From: Paenibacillus sp. FSL R7-0345
Lineage (GTDB): Bacteria; Bacillota; Bacilli; Paenibacillales; Paenibacillaceae
Assembly: GCF_038595055.1 (NCBI RefSeq)
Contig: NZ_CP152002.1
Coordinates: 328,501 to 392,500 of the forward strand
Length of the DNA stretch: 64,000 bases
Reading direction: 5' to 3'
Made by a program: the position numbers and the translations under genes
Part shown: piece by piece, positions 26,503-35,031 of the stretch
Position numbering within the stretch: the stretch's first letter is position 1
Layout of the letters: each line of letters starts with the position of its first letter
The notes under the pieces: model-generated
The model's input: only the letters and a program-made list of their open reading frames with translations
Told to the model about the DNA's origin: nothing
Database searches by the model: none

Positions 26503-26739
26503 ATGGAAGTAACCGCACAGGAAGTAGCGGAGTGGATGGTCAAGGAGATCCGGTTCACCGGAACCCTGCACCAAACTGCCGCGATTGAATATGTTAAGGC
26601 CAACTTCGGCGAGCAGTTTGTGTTTGTGAACGAGAACGGAAACGCCTCGCTGGCCAAGGATGTGAAGAAGGCGTTCCGCAAGCTGCACGGCGGACGGATC
26701 GCCTGGGACCGCGATGCTTTTTTGTGGGCCTGGACGTAG
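26503..26739 (+). CDS. Small conserved protein, DUF6953-like
   Basis: Protein of 78 residues with no signal peptide or membrane segment. It is compact and probably mixed helix and strand: a Trp-Met helix near the start (AEWMVKEI), a FGEQFVFVNENGNASL segment and a C-terminal WDRDAFLWAW. Comparable small proteins of Bacillota are annotated as DUF6953; function is unknown. The ATG follows AAAGGGGCAGCAGCCTG. A strong shared terminator lies just downstream. Confidence 0.7.
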   Translation: MEVTAQEVAEWMVKEIRFTGTLHQTAAIEYVKANFGEQFVFVNENGNASLAKDVKKAFRKLHGGRIAWDRDAFLWAWT

Positions 26740-26740
26740 C

Positions 26741-26788
26741 ACAGCAAAAAGGACCATTGCCCGGTGCGGGCGATGGTCCTTTTGCTGT
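26741..26788. terminator. Bidirectional terminator
   Basis: A stem of about 21 bp (ACAGCAAAAAGGACCATTGC side, 26741-26762, against 26768-26788) has a 5-base loop and A-rich/T-rich flanks inside the stem. It separates the small DUF6953-like gene from the convergent helicase gene. Confidence 0.85.
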
Positions 26789-26901
26789 ATGGGGCCTGTC
26801 TGCGGCGGCAGAGATGACGGCGCCTGTGAGTTAGGCCAACCGGCTATGCCGTGCCGCAGGTCGGCAGTCCGGCATGGCACAGACAATGGCCCGCCGATTG
26901 C

Positions 26902-29241
26902 TTATACAGGCACCTCACGGGTGCTCTTCTCCATCGGCGAGCTGCACAGCGGGCAGGGCTTGGAGGCCAGGTGGTCCTCCGCTCCGCCGGCCTTCATCCG
27001 GGTCCAGCCCGGACAGCGGGCGCCGGTACAGTTCCAGACGGGAACTGTATGGGTCCGGGCGTTTCCTGCTGCACCGGAGGTGTGCACCCTGGACACTCCG
27101 ATTCTGCTCACGGAAACAGTAGAAGTCGTGGTGGCAGCAGGTCTGGACGGCGCAACAGCAGAGCGGAAGGCAGACAGCATGAAGCGGGACACCTCTGCCT
27201 TCTTGCCCCGGTGTCTGGCCGGAGAGCTGATGAACAGCTCCTCCCGCGCTCTGGTGACGGCGACGTAGGCGAGCCGGCGCTCTTCCTCCAGTGCGGCGGC
27301 ACCGGAGTCGCTGCCTGCTCTGAAGCTGCCGGCGGCCGGCAATTTGGCAGCCTTGCGGTCCTTCAGCCGGTCGCCCTCGAGCGCCGAGCTATGGGGCAGG
27401 ATGCCTTCCGAAGCGCCAAGCAGGAAGACAACGGGAAACTCCAGCCCCTTGGATTTGTGGATGGTCATCAGCGCAATCCGGTTGCCCTGCTCCTTTAGTC
27501 CGCTCTGGCGGCTTAATTCGTTGCGTTCAGTAATACTGGCAATGAACTCAAGAAAAGCAGGGACGCTGTCAAATCTTTCGGCCGAGGTTTCCAGCTCATC
27601 GAGCATTTCTTTCAGGGTCTCGCGGTGCAGGGTAGCCTGATGGCGTTCATTGGCTTCGATGAAGTAGTCATAGAAGCTGGTACGGATGCGGCGGATCGCC
27701 TGCAGCGGTGTCAGCACGGCGAGGCCCCGGATCAGCTCCAGCCGCTCGCGCAGCTTGGTGCCCTTGAAATCCTCCATCCCCGGGAGGGAGAGGAGATGAA
27801 TCAGCGGGCCCTGCTTGGGCTGGACGGCTTCCATCCGCCGGATATGCTCCATGCCGGTTTCCCGGCTCATATACAGGGTCGGCAGGATACTCTCCATTGC
27901 GGCAAAATCGCGCCGGTTGAGTGACAGCCGCAGATGATCCAGCACCGGCAGGATCAGCCAGTGCTCGTACAGCAGCTGCCCTTCACCGTAATCGATATAC
28001 GGAATGTCCCGCAACAGCAGCAGCTCCAGCACGGCCCGGTTGCTGCTGGAGGCCCGGTACAACAGGGTGAAATCGCGGTATTCCCTCTTACCGCTGCCGA
28101 TTTCACTTAAGATATGCTCTACAATCTGCTCCGCTTCCTCGTCCGCGGTCTGCGGACGCAGATAGCGGGGCTGTGCGCCGCCGTTTCTGGCGGCCTGCAG
28201 CGTTTTGGAACGGCGGCGCAGGTTATGGCGGATGATGCCGTTGCCGAGACCGATAATGGCCGGGCCGGAACGGTAGTTGATATCCAGGGTGATTACCTTT
28301 GCCCCGGGATAGAGCTTTTCAAATTCCAGAATAAATTCACTGCGCGCACCGTTAAAGGAATAGATCGTCTGGTCATCGTCACCGACAACCATCAGGTTGT
28401 TGTGCGGGTAAGCGATCATTTTGACCAGCTCGTATTGCAGTTCGTTTGTATCCTGGAACTCATCGACCATGACGTACTGGAACTTCTGCTGCAGATCCTG
28501 CAGCAGATGGGGCTGATCAAGCAGCATTTTATAGGCAATCAGCAGCACATCATCAAAGTCCATTTTGTTATGATCCAGTTTCCACTGCTCATAGCGGGTT
28601 AGAATGGCCTTCATTTCCTGCTCGGCGGTGTTCGTTTCGGGAAGCGTAACGGCATCCCTCATATTCATCTTGCAGGAAGACAGCAGGGCCAACAGTGTTT
28701 CCGGCGGATAGGCATCCTTGGGCAAGCCCAGCTCCCGCATAATCTGCTTCAGCAGGATGTGCTGGCGGCGTGTCTCGTGAAAGATGTCCTGCCGCAGTCC
28801 CTGGCGCCGTAAAAAATAGAGGAAAAACGAGTGGAAGGTACGGGCCTGCAGGCGCGCGGCATCGCCTTCGGCGACACCCGGCAGCACAGCAATCCGCTCG
28901 CGCATCTCCGCTGCCGCTTTGCTGGAGAAGGTAAGCAGCAGCATCCGGCTGGGGGAAATCCCCCGCACGGACAATAAATAACCGGTTCTGCAGATCAGCA
29001 CTGACGTTTTGCCGGAGCCTGCACCAGCCAGCGTCAGCAGCGGTCCTTCATGATGCCGTACCGCTGCAATTTGCGGCGGATTCAGCAGAATTCCGCCCTC
29101 CTCAAGCCGGCGGAAATAAGCGGCATCGCCTTCCCCCGGCTTCACCGTTTCACGGCTGGTCCGGGCTGAGGCAATTGCCGCCTGGGGTATACGTTCACCG
29201 CTTGCACCGAGCGGTATATTATGAAATAAAAGCTTGTTCAT
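26902..29241 (-). CDS. UvrD/PcrA-family superfamily 1 DNA helicase, YjcD-like, with a Cys-rich C-terminus
   Basis: 3'-to-5' DNA helicase of 779 residues. The motif set is complete: motif I LAGAGSGKTSV (near 73-82), motif II VDEFQDTNELQ, motif III QTIYSFNGA, motif IV NYRSGPAII, motif V MTIHKSKGLEFPVVFL and motif VI YVAVTRAREEL. The length and layout resemble the second UvrD-like helicase YjcD of Bacillus, not PcrA, which in addition normally sits beside ligA. The C-terminal 45 residues hold four Cys (NCTGARCPGW and PCPLCSS), which may bind zinc. The start is ATG at 29241, with AAGGTG eight bases ahead; a GTG at 29244 is the alternative. It is probably a repair helicase. Confidence 0.92.
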   Translation of the reverse strand: MNKLLFHNIPLGASGERIPQAAIASARTSRETVKPGEGDAAYFRRLEEGGILLNPPQIAAVRHHEGPLLTLAGAGSGKTSVLICRTGYLLSVRGISPSRMLLLTFSSKAAAEMRERIAVLPGVAEGDAARLQARTFHSFFLYFLRRQGLRQDIFHETRRQHILLKQIMRELGLPKDAYPPETLLALLSSCKMNMRDAVTLPETNTAEQEMKAILTRYEQWKLDHNKMDFDDVLLIAYKMLLDQPHLLQDLQQKFQYVMVDEFQDTNELQYELVKMIAYPHNNLMVVGDDDQTIYSFNGARSEFILEFEKLYPGAKVITLDINYRSGPAIIGLGNGIIRHNLRRRSKTLQAARNGGAQPRYLRPQTADEEAEQIVEHILSEIGSGKREYRDFTLLYRASSSNRAVLELLLLRDIPYIDYGEGQLLYEHWLILPVLDHLRLSLNRRDFAAMESILPTLYMSRETGMEHIRRMEAVQPKQGPLIHLLSLPGMEDFKGTKLRERLELIRGLAVLTPLQAIRRIRTSFYDYFIEANERHQATLHRETLKEMLDELETSAERFDSVPAFLEFIASITERNELSRQSGLKEQGNRIALMTIHKSKGLEFPVVFLLGASEGILPHSSALEGDRLKDRKAAKLPAAGSFRAGSDSGAAALEEERRLAYVAVTRAREELFISSPARHRGKKAEVSRFMLSAFRSAVAPSRPAATTTSTVSVSRIGVSRVHTSGAAGNARTHTVPVWNCTGARCPGWTRMKAGGAEDHLASKPCPLCSSPMEKSTREVPV

Positions 29242-29324
29242 CACAGAATCACCTTCAATATAAGTCCATTAGCCAATCTACAATATAACACCGCCCTCCG
29301 CATATAGAAAGGCGGTTTTCCATT

Positions 29325-29780
29325 TTACTCTATTTTTCCAAGCAGATTGTTGATTTTACGCTCATATTGGCGGGGATGGTTCTCACGAATTTCTTCAAGC
29401 AGGAACACAAGTGCCCGCTTCACACGGGGAGACATGCCTTTGGCAATAGCGGTGTATTCCTTTCGGAACAGGCTGTCATCAAGAATCCGCTTATTAAGCA
29501 CAATTGCCCAGCCGCGGGCAGGTTCAAGCATGTCCGGCAGCGATTCCAGCAGCTGGGTCAGGTACATTTCCATATGGCAGCTCTCGACAAAATGAACGAG
29601 GCCGAACATCATTTCCTCATGCTCGGTCTCATCGTCAAACACTTTGAAAATCTGCTGGATTACGGCATCCTCCGTATCACCGGCAAGACCCTCCAGCGCG
29701 AGGTCAAACAGCTCGCATTCCATCTCTGTCCGCAACAGCCGGTTGTTGTAGAGCTGGGCAATTCCCGGATACATGTTCAT
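29325..29780 (-). CDS. Helical protein, Imm30-like
   Basis: Soluble protein of 151 residues made mostly of helices. The segment VFDDETEHEEMMFGLVHFVE and the following CHMEMYLTQLLESLP resemble the Imm30 group of predicted immunity proteins against polymorphic toxins, as I recall them; this cannot be checked here. No toxin gene is seen nearby, so a housekeeping role is just as possible. The start at 29780 is chosen because AGGCGG lies eight bases before it. The upstream HAD gene ends 12 bp away, so the two are probably co-transcribed. Confidence 0.6.
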   Translation of the reverse strand: MNMYPGIAQLYNNRLLRTEMECELFDLALEGLAGDTEDAVIQQIFKVFDDETEHEEMMFGLVHFVESCHMEMYLTQLLESLPDMLEPARGWAIVLNKRILDDSLFRKEYTAIAKGMSPRVKRALVFLLEEIRENHPRQYERKINNLLGKIE

Positions 29781-29792
29781 CACGGGCACCGC

Positions 29793-30656
29793 CTAGTTCT
29801 TATCCAGAAGATGCCGGATTCCTTCAGCGACGCCATGCTCCACATTGCTAAACGTAATGAAATCAGCGGTTTCCTTCAGCAGCTCAGCTGCATTGCCCAT
29901 GGCAATTTTGTAACCGGCCCGCTCGAACATCGGCAGATCGTTGTAGCTGTCACCCATCACGGCCACCTGATCTTCAGGGATACCGTAATGACCGGCCAGC
30001 AGCATTACACCTGTTCCTTTGTTGGCATCCTTGTGATTGATTTCAATATTGCTCTCATGGGAAGCTGTGATGATCAGGCCGGGGATGGCAGCGAACCGGG
30101 TGGAAGCTTCCTTGAGCACGTCGCGGTTCATAGAGAAGGCCAGCGCCTTATAAATAGGATCATCTTCCCTGTTCCAGATTTCTTCCATGCTCTCCACATA
30201 AGTAACGGCGGCCTGCCGGAACTGCTTGGCGACCATCGCCTTCAACAGCCAGCCGAAGCCTTCAGGAATTTCTTCATCTTTAAGTTCCGCCAGCTTTTCC
30301 AGCCGTACACGCTTGTCCAGCTCTACATATACATTGTCCTTGGTATAAACCTCATAATAAAGCTCCGGAATTTCGTTCATCCAGCGCAGTACAGGGATAA
30401 TGTCCTCCTTATCCAGCGGCCGGCTCGCCGCCTGTGAACCGTCCGGCAGAATCAGCAGCGCCCCGTTCATGGCAACCACAGGACAACTGAGGTCAGACAG
30501 CCGCAGCTGCCGCTCTGCATCCATATAAGAACGTCCGGTGGCAATCGCCACAATATGGCCCAGACTTTGGGCATGAATAATAGCCTCACGGTTCTCCGGG
30601 CTGATATTCCCGTTCTCGTTCAGCAGCGTTCCGTCCATATCAAGTGCAATCAGCAT
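29793..30656 (-). CDS. HAD-family (Cof-type) phosphatase
   Basis: Enzyme of 287 residues of the Cof/YkrA-type HAD phosphatases, which act on sugar phosphates, flavin precursors or PLP. Motif I is ALDMDGTLL with the nucleophile Asp, motif II lies in IVAIATGRSYM, and motif IV is GDSYNDLPMF. The type IIB cap lies between. It is the first gene of a two-gene operon with the Imm30-like protein. The substrate is unknown. Confidence 0.9.
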   Translation of the reverse strand: MLIALDMDGTLLNENGNISPENREAIIHAQSLGHIVAIATGRSYMDAERQLRLSDLSCPVVAMNGALLILPDGSQAASRPLDKEDIIPVLRWMNEIPELYYEVYTKDNVYVELDKRVRLEKLAELKDEEIPEGFGWLLKAMVAKQFRQAAVTYVESMEEIWNREDDPIYKALAFSMNRDVLKEASTRFAAIPGLIITASHESNIEINHKDANKGTGVMLLAGHYGIPEDQVAVMGDSYNDLPMFERAGYKIAMGNAAELLKETADFITFSNVEHGVAEGIRHLLDKN

Positions 30657-30854
30657 AGTGTTGTTCTCCTTTGTCTGTACATTCTAATCCACGCCTCTGG
30701 GACTGTGAAAATCATTTCCTGTATCTTATCATTAATTCTCTGCAAATTAAAAATTCATTTTTCATGAGCTTGCCGGAATTTCCGGAAAGGAGCCCGGCCG
30801 TGTTACAATAAAAGGCAGACTAATAATGAACCGCCGAAAAATGGAGGATTAATA

Positions 30855-32096
30855 ATGAAATCCAGGAATTTAGCCACCATATCGCTTGTTATCATGGCAT
30901 GCGGTTTTCTGATTACGCTGTTCTTGCCGGATAATATACCCTTTGAGCTGCTCCGCGGCGGCTTTGAGGCCGGTCTTGTCGGCGGGATTGCTGACTGGTT
31001 CGCCGTGACAGCGCTGTTCCGCCATCCGCTGGGACTCAGGATCCCGCACACTTCACTGCTGCTCAAGAACCGGGACAAGATTGTCCAGTCATTGATCTCT
31101 GCTATGGAAAATGAGCTGCTGAACAAGGAGAGCATTGAAAATAAGCTGCGCGGCATCCGTATTGTGAAGCTTGCCGGCGGACTGCTGGGCAAATTTATGT
31201 CCAGGAAGAAAGTAAGAGCGGAAATTCTGGAGCAGCTAAGCACCTTTGTGCTGCGCCTGCCTGTGGAACAGGCAGTGCCTTATCTGCAAAAGACTGCAGC
31301 GGACTATATCCGTGAAGCCGGGCTTGCTGATGCTGCAGACAAGATTGCGACCAGACTGATGAATGACGGCAAAGATATTGCTGCGCTGGACTATGCGCTG
31401 GAGGGTATCTCCGGCTGGACTGCCCGTCCGGAGACGCGTGCCATGCTGGGTAAGCTGGCCAGTGAAAAGCTGGCCGAGGTGAAGCTTGGCGGACTGAAGG
31501 GTATGGCTTTTCAGGCTTTTGTCGGCTTCGTGGATGCCGATATGCTCGGAGACATGCTGCAGGGGATGCTGCAGTCCGGTATCCGTGATTTCCGGGAGGC
31601 GGATAATCCGTACCGCGAGCAGATCATCCGGGAAATCCGGGTCGCCCTGTTCCAGCTGGTAAATGATGAAACAAAAATTGCCTCCCTCAAGGAATGGGCT
31701 GTAAGCGGCGTGCAGGGCGATGAGGCGGCTGTCTTCCTGCAGCAGCAGCTGGAGGTTGTCCGCAGCAAGGCAGTTGCCATGCTGGAGGAGGACCGGAGCA
31801 GCGGCGGCCGGAAGCTGTTCGGATTGTATGCCATGCTGGTCCGCCGCATCAGCAAGGAGACAGAGCTTATCCAGAGCTGGGAGGAGCGCATCCGTGCTTC
31901 GTTAATTGCGCTGGTGGAGGCCAATCATTACCGTATCGGTGTTCTGGTCAAGGAAAACCTGGATCAGATGGGCGATGACAGCCTGGTAGCCATGCTGGAG
32001 GATAAGGTCGGAAAAGATCTGCAGTGGATCCGGGTCAACGGGGCGGTATGCGGATTCGTTGTGGGTCTGGTGCTGACAGTCATTCAGCTAATTTGA
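30855..32096 (+). CDS. DUF445 family membrane protein
   Basis: Protein of 413 residues with one membrane segment at each end (about 6-24 and 390-410) and a long helical middle. The N-terminal pattern GGFEAGLVGGIADWFAVTAL and FRHPLGLRIPHT are hallmarks of DUF445. The conserved family has no firmly established role in Bacillota; it is thought to be envelope-related. The ATG follows AATGGAGGATTAATA. It is monocistronic, closed by a long terminator. Confidence 0.9.
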   Translation: MKSRNLATISLVIMACGFLITLFLPDNIPFELLRGGFEAGLVGGIADWFAVTALFRHPLGLRIPHTSLLLKNRDKIVQSLISAMENELLNKESIENKLRGIRIVKLAGGLLGKFMSRKKVRAEILEQLSTFVLRLPVEQAVPYLQKTAADYIREAGLADAADKIATRLMNDGKDIAALDYALEGISGWTARPETRAMLGKLASEKLAEVKLGGLKGMAFQAFVGFVDADMLGDMLQGMLQSGIRDFREADNPYREQIIREIRVALFQLVNDETKIASLKEWAVSGVQGDEAAVFLQQQLEVVRSKAVAMLEEDRSSGGRKLFGLYAMLVRRISKETELIQSWEERIRASLIALVEANHYRIGVLVKENLDQMGDDSLVAMLEDKVGKDLQWIRVNGAVCGFVVGLVLTVIQLI

Positions 32097-32115
32097 GCGG
32101 AATAAGCAATAGCAG

Positions 32116-32175
32116 AAGGGACAGCAGGTACCTGGCGGCAGATGATCCGTCCGTCAGGTACTCAGCTGTCCCTTT
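32116..32175. terminator. Terminator between DUF445 and PII genes
   Basis: Outer arms AAGGGACAGC (32117-32126) and GCTGTCCCTTT (32165-32175) pair almost fully. The interior also pairs partly (CAGGTACCTG-like). It faces convergent genes. Confidence 0.7.
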
Positions 32176-32209
32176 AACGTTAATTCCTCTATTTTGAAAA
32201 TAAGACAGG

Positions 32210-32536
32210 CTAGAGCAGGTTTTTGCCGTTGCTGATTGTGAAGGCTTCGGTTACAGGCAGTACAAAGATTTTACCATCACCGAAGGAACCATGTTCTCCG
32301 GTTCTCGCTGTTCTCATAATAATGCTGATGACATCGTCCTTCTCTTCCTCTTTAATTACGATCATCAGCATTTTTTTGGATATCTGATTGTAATGATTGG
32401 TTCCCACCTGGATTCCTTTTTGTTTACCGCGGCCAAGCAGATCCATCTTGCTGATGGAGGGGAAGCCGGCGAGCATCAGCTCTGCCATTACTTCATCTGC
32501 CTTTTCCGGTCTAATAATAGCCTTGATCATTAACAT
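32210..32536 (-). CDS. PII nitrogen regulator, NifI1-like
   Basis: Protein of 108 residues of the PII family, trimeric sensors of 2-oxoglutarate, ATP and ADP. It begins with the family strand MLMIKAIIRPEKADEV and has the NifI1-like segment DLLGRGKQKGI before the T-loop, followed by ISKKMLMIVI. The C-terminal signature TARTGEHGSFGDGKIFV is complete. The T-loop lacks the GlnB-type uridylylation context, which fits NifI-type rather than GlnB/GlnK proteins. In methanogens and some bacteria NifI1 acts with NifI2 on nitrogenase. Here no second copy and no nif gene lies in the window, so its target is unknown. Confidence 0.85.
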   Translation of the reverse strand: MLMIKAIIRPEKADEVMAELMLAGFPSISKMDLLGRGKQKGIQVGTNHYNQISKKMLMIVIKEEEKDDVISIIMRTARTGEHGSFGDGKIFVLPVTEAFTISNGKNLL

Positions 32537-32743
32537 AAGAATGCACCCTTTCTACAGCGGATAATTGTTGTAGGGGGTTGCCAGCCTCTTGTTGACGGTA
32601 CAAGTTAACACAGTCTGTTATTGGCAACGCTTACAGTAACAGTATAATAGCCGCTTCTGGGATTATCCTGCGAGAAGGGTCACAAAATCCGCTATACACA
32701 TTGTCGCAAGTCAGAGGAGCAGAGCGTTCAGGCGGCTCCCCTG

Positions 32744-33844
32744 TCAGGAATGAAGCAGTGAATGGTACAGCTTCTCCAAACGATAGGCAGTGTGACGCCA
32801 TTCAAAAGTGCGCAGAGCATCGCTGCGGCCCTGCAGCCCGATCTTTGCAGCCAGCGCCGGATGGCGGCCGATCTTCAGCAGCAGCCTGGCAAAGGGCAGG
32901 GCTTCCCGGTACCTTGCAGCCAGATAGCCATTATGACCGGAACGGATAATCTCCCTGATTCCTCCGTTGTCTGAAGCAATGACCGGCAGGCCGGAGGCCA
33001 TCGCCTCCACGTTGACCAGCCCGAAAGCTTCGTGCCTCTGAGAGGGGCAGACGAAGCAGTCCACAGCCTGATATAAGCCATGAATCTGCTCATGGGCGAT
33101 CTTGCCGGGAAAAGAAACAGACACGCCAAGTCTTCTGGCCAGCTGCCTGAGCTGGCGGATATATGCCGGCTTGCCCTGCCCGGCCACTATCAGATGGGCA
33201 GGCAGGCGTTTGTTCACATGATACATGGCCCGGATAAGCACCGGTACTCCCTTGCGGGGAATGACTCGGCCCGCGAAGAGTACAGTAAACACATTAGGCA
33301 GTCTGTATAGTCTGCGCAGATGCTGCCGCTCCTGCAGCTGCGCGGGCGCGAACCTGGAGAGGTCTGCCCCCAGCGGGATAATGCTGAGCTTTCTGTGTAC
33401 TCCGGGAAAGCGCCTGGACAGCTTCTCCTGCAGTGACCGGCTGTTGACCGCAATACTGTCGGCGAAGGCCAGGCAGCGTGATGTTCTGTGCTCGGCCGGA
33501 ACAAAGGTCAGAGAGTGGAGATACAGCAGCACCGGGGTATCAGGGTTTCGCTCTTTTACAGCGGCCATAAGCTGCGGGCGGTTATCAACCTGAATGATGT
33601 CGAAGGATTCCTCCTCCAGAAATTTAAGCACGGAAGCACGGTAAAGGCGCGGATTGCCGGAGGCCAGACGGATAATCCGCACCTGCTCCAGCTCGTCAGA
33701 GTAAGGGAGCTGGTCTGTTGTCCGGCTAATAACGGTTACTTTATGGCTCACGGCCAGAAGCCTGGCGATATTCCAGATGCAGATTTCTACAGAACCGTCC
33801 CCCGGCAGCGGAAACTGTTCCGGTGCAATGATACAGATATGCAT
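32744..33844 (-). CDS. Family 4 glycosyltransferase
   Basis: Retaining glycosyltransferase of the GT4 type (GT-B fold), 366 residues. The N-terminal Rossmann half opens with ICIIAPEQFPLPGDGSVE. The C-terminal half shows FAGRVIPRKGVPVLIRAM and the donor-binding motif EAFGLVNVEAMASGLPVIA with its conserved Glu pair. Monocistronic, with no cluster of surface polysaccharide genes around it. Acceptor and sugar are unknown; CotSA-like spore coat function was considered but is not supported. Confidence 0.88.
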   Translation of the reverse strand: MHICIIAPEQFPLPGDGSVEICIWNIARLLAVSHKVTVISRTTDQLPYSDELEQVRIIRLASGNPRLYRASVLKFLEEESFDIIQVDNRPQLMAAVKERNPDTPVLLYLHSLTFVPAEHRTSRCLAFADSIAVNSRSLQEKLSRRFPGVHRKLSIIPLGADLSRFAPAQLQERQHLRRLYRLPNVFTVLFAGRVIPRKGVPVLIRAMYHVNKRLPAHLIVAGQGKPAYIRQLRQLARRLGVSVSFPGKIAHEQIHGLYQAVDCFVCPSQRHEAFGLVNVEAMASGLPVIASDNGGIREIIRSGHNGYLAARYREALPFARLLLKIGRHPALAAKIGLQGRSDALRTFEWRHTAYRLEKLYHSLLHS

Positions 33845-33927
33845 AGATCAAGCCCCCCAAGCCGGCTGTCATAAGTCTCTCTATTACCATATGCACTCTG
33901 GCAGGCTGAAGACACCCTCCGGCCCAA

Positions 33928-34746
33928 TCAGGAGCCGATCTGTTTGGAAGTTGCTGCAATAACAGCAGCAACCTTTTGTTCCAGTTCAATAATCTTCTGT
34001 TTGCTGACAGCTATTTGCTTGTAGCCTGAAACAAGCGAGGTGAGCGACTGTCCGGCAAGTGCCGGATTCTGCTTTCGGATGGCCGTCTTGAAGCTGCTGA
34101 AGTCGGCGGTAATCCGCTTGTTCAGGGCCGTGGCTGCGCTTTTCTGGGATTTAATGGATGTCTGCGGACTTTCAATGCCCGAGAGGGTGTTGCGGGCTGC
34201 CGTAATCTTCTTTGTACGGACCTCCTTGGCGGCTTTCAGCTTGGCCTCTTTGTCCCTGATATCCTGACGGGCAATCTGAACCGTAATTTTCAGTGCCTCC
34301 GCCTGGGTTTTGAGGACTGCATTCAGTGTCTTGTCCTTCAGCCCTTTAACCAGTGTAATCCGGCTGTTGAGGGCGCTGTACTGATCAAAAAGCGGCTGGT
34401 AACGCTCTTTGGTGCTGGTGACGGACGCGGCAAGCTTAGCCACGGCAGCCTGGTCAATCTCCGTGATTCGCTTGCGGACTGTAATGAGGGTCTGGGCATT
34501 GCCTTCATGCAGGACGCGGATCTGTTCTTCCCGGCTGTCATACTGTGCGGTCAGGACAGACAGCTCACTGTATTGGCTCTTCAGCCTGGTCCGGTCCTGG
34601 GCACCGGCGGTTGCCGCAGTCAGATCAAAGGCCGCCTGAATAGACGGGGTCAGCGCAACGGCTGCAGCAGCTGCCGTCCCGGCTGAAGACAATAGGGGGA
34701 TCATCAGAACCATTACCGCCAGAAAGGTTAGCATACGCTTATACAT
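33928..34746 (-). CDS. Secreted coiled-coil protein
   Basis: I do not recognise a family. Protein of 272 residues with a signal peptide (hydrophobic core about 5-21, Ala-rich cleavage region to about 28). The mature part is almost wholly helical with long Lys/Ala/Glu/Leu stretches, for example QDIRDKEAKLKAAKEVRTKK, so a coiled coil is likely; it has no Cys. The start at 34746 (MYKRM) is preferred to 34899, since AGGAGGAGG precedes it. The promoter and a 5' hairpin lie upstream. It could be an envelope or spore-associated structural protein. Confidence 0.75.
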   Translation of the reverse strand: MYKRMLTFLAVMVLMIPLLSSAGTAAAAAVALTPSIQAAFDLTAATAGAQDRTRLKSQYSELSVLTAQYDSREEQIRVLHEGNAQTLITVRKRITEIDQAAVAKLAASVTSTKERYQPLFDQYSALNSRITLVKGLKDKTLNAVLKTQAEALKITVQIARQDIRDKEAKLKAAKEVRTKKITAARNTLSGIESPQTSIKSQKSAATALNKRITADFSSFKTAIRKQNPALAGQSLTSLVSGYKQIAVSKQKIIELEQKVAAVIAATSKQIGS

Positions 34747-34789
34747 CTTATTCCTCCTCCTGTCATCACTGTTATCCCAATACAACAAA

Positions 34790-34835
34790 GAAGCACCCGC
34801 AGTAAAGGCAAATAAGCCTTTATTACGGGTGCTTC
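34790..34835 (-). promoter_or_regulatory. Stable hairpin in the 5' untranslated leader of the coiled-coil protein gene
   Basis: Outer arms GAAGCACCCG / CGGGTGCTTC pair perfectly and an inner stem of AAAGGC / GCCTTT stacks on them. On the gene strand the hairpin is followed by TTTGTTGT. It could be an attenuator, an RNA-stabilising 5' structure, or the binding site of a regulator. No riboswitch consensus was recognised. Confidence 0.6.
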
Positions 34836-34870
34836 CGGCGTAATAGGTCAGTAATGTAATATTATTCCAC

Positions 34871-34899
34871 ATAATAGAGAGAATATAAGACAATGTCAA
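34871..34899 (-). promoter_or_regulatory. Near-consensus promoter of the coiled-coil protein gene
   Basis: On the minus strand, TTGACA (34899-34894) and TATTAT (34876-34871) have a 17-bp spacer. The start near 34864 gives a leader of about 117 nt. Confidence 0.75.
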
Positions 34900-35031
34900 T
34901 ATTTAAAATTTAGAATTTTTCCGCAAACCTGCTCTCTACATTTCTTCCGTTGTCCACTTGTCGTATACTGTAGAAAGAGTTGACAGAGAGTCTGCTAGGA
35001 GCCGGCTCGTGATGAAGGAGGCCCTGAATAA

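Noticed and set aside
26714..27498. Long plus-strand open frames over the helicase gene
   Set aside because: They are antisense to the conserved helicase C-terminus, start without ribosome binding sites and have repetitive Arg/Ala/Ser compositions typical of shadow frames.
32537..32743. GlnR/TnrA box before the NifI1-like gene
   Set aside because: Several TGTT and TAACA elements occur, but none has the required TGTNAN7TNACA spacing.
34790..34860. Cyclic di-GMP or cyclic di-AMP riboswitch before the coiled-coil protein gene
   Set aside because: The hairpin is simple and nested; the conserved joins and receptor bases of these riboswitches are absent and the leader is too short for the cyclic di-AMP class.
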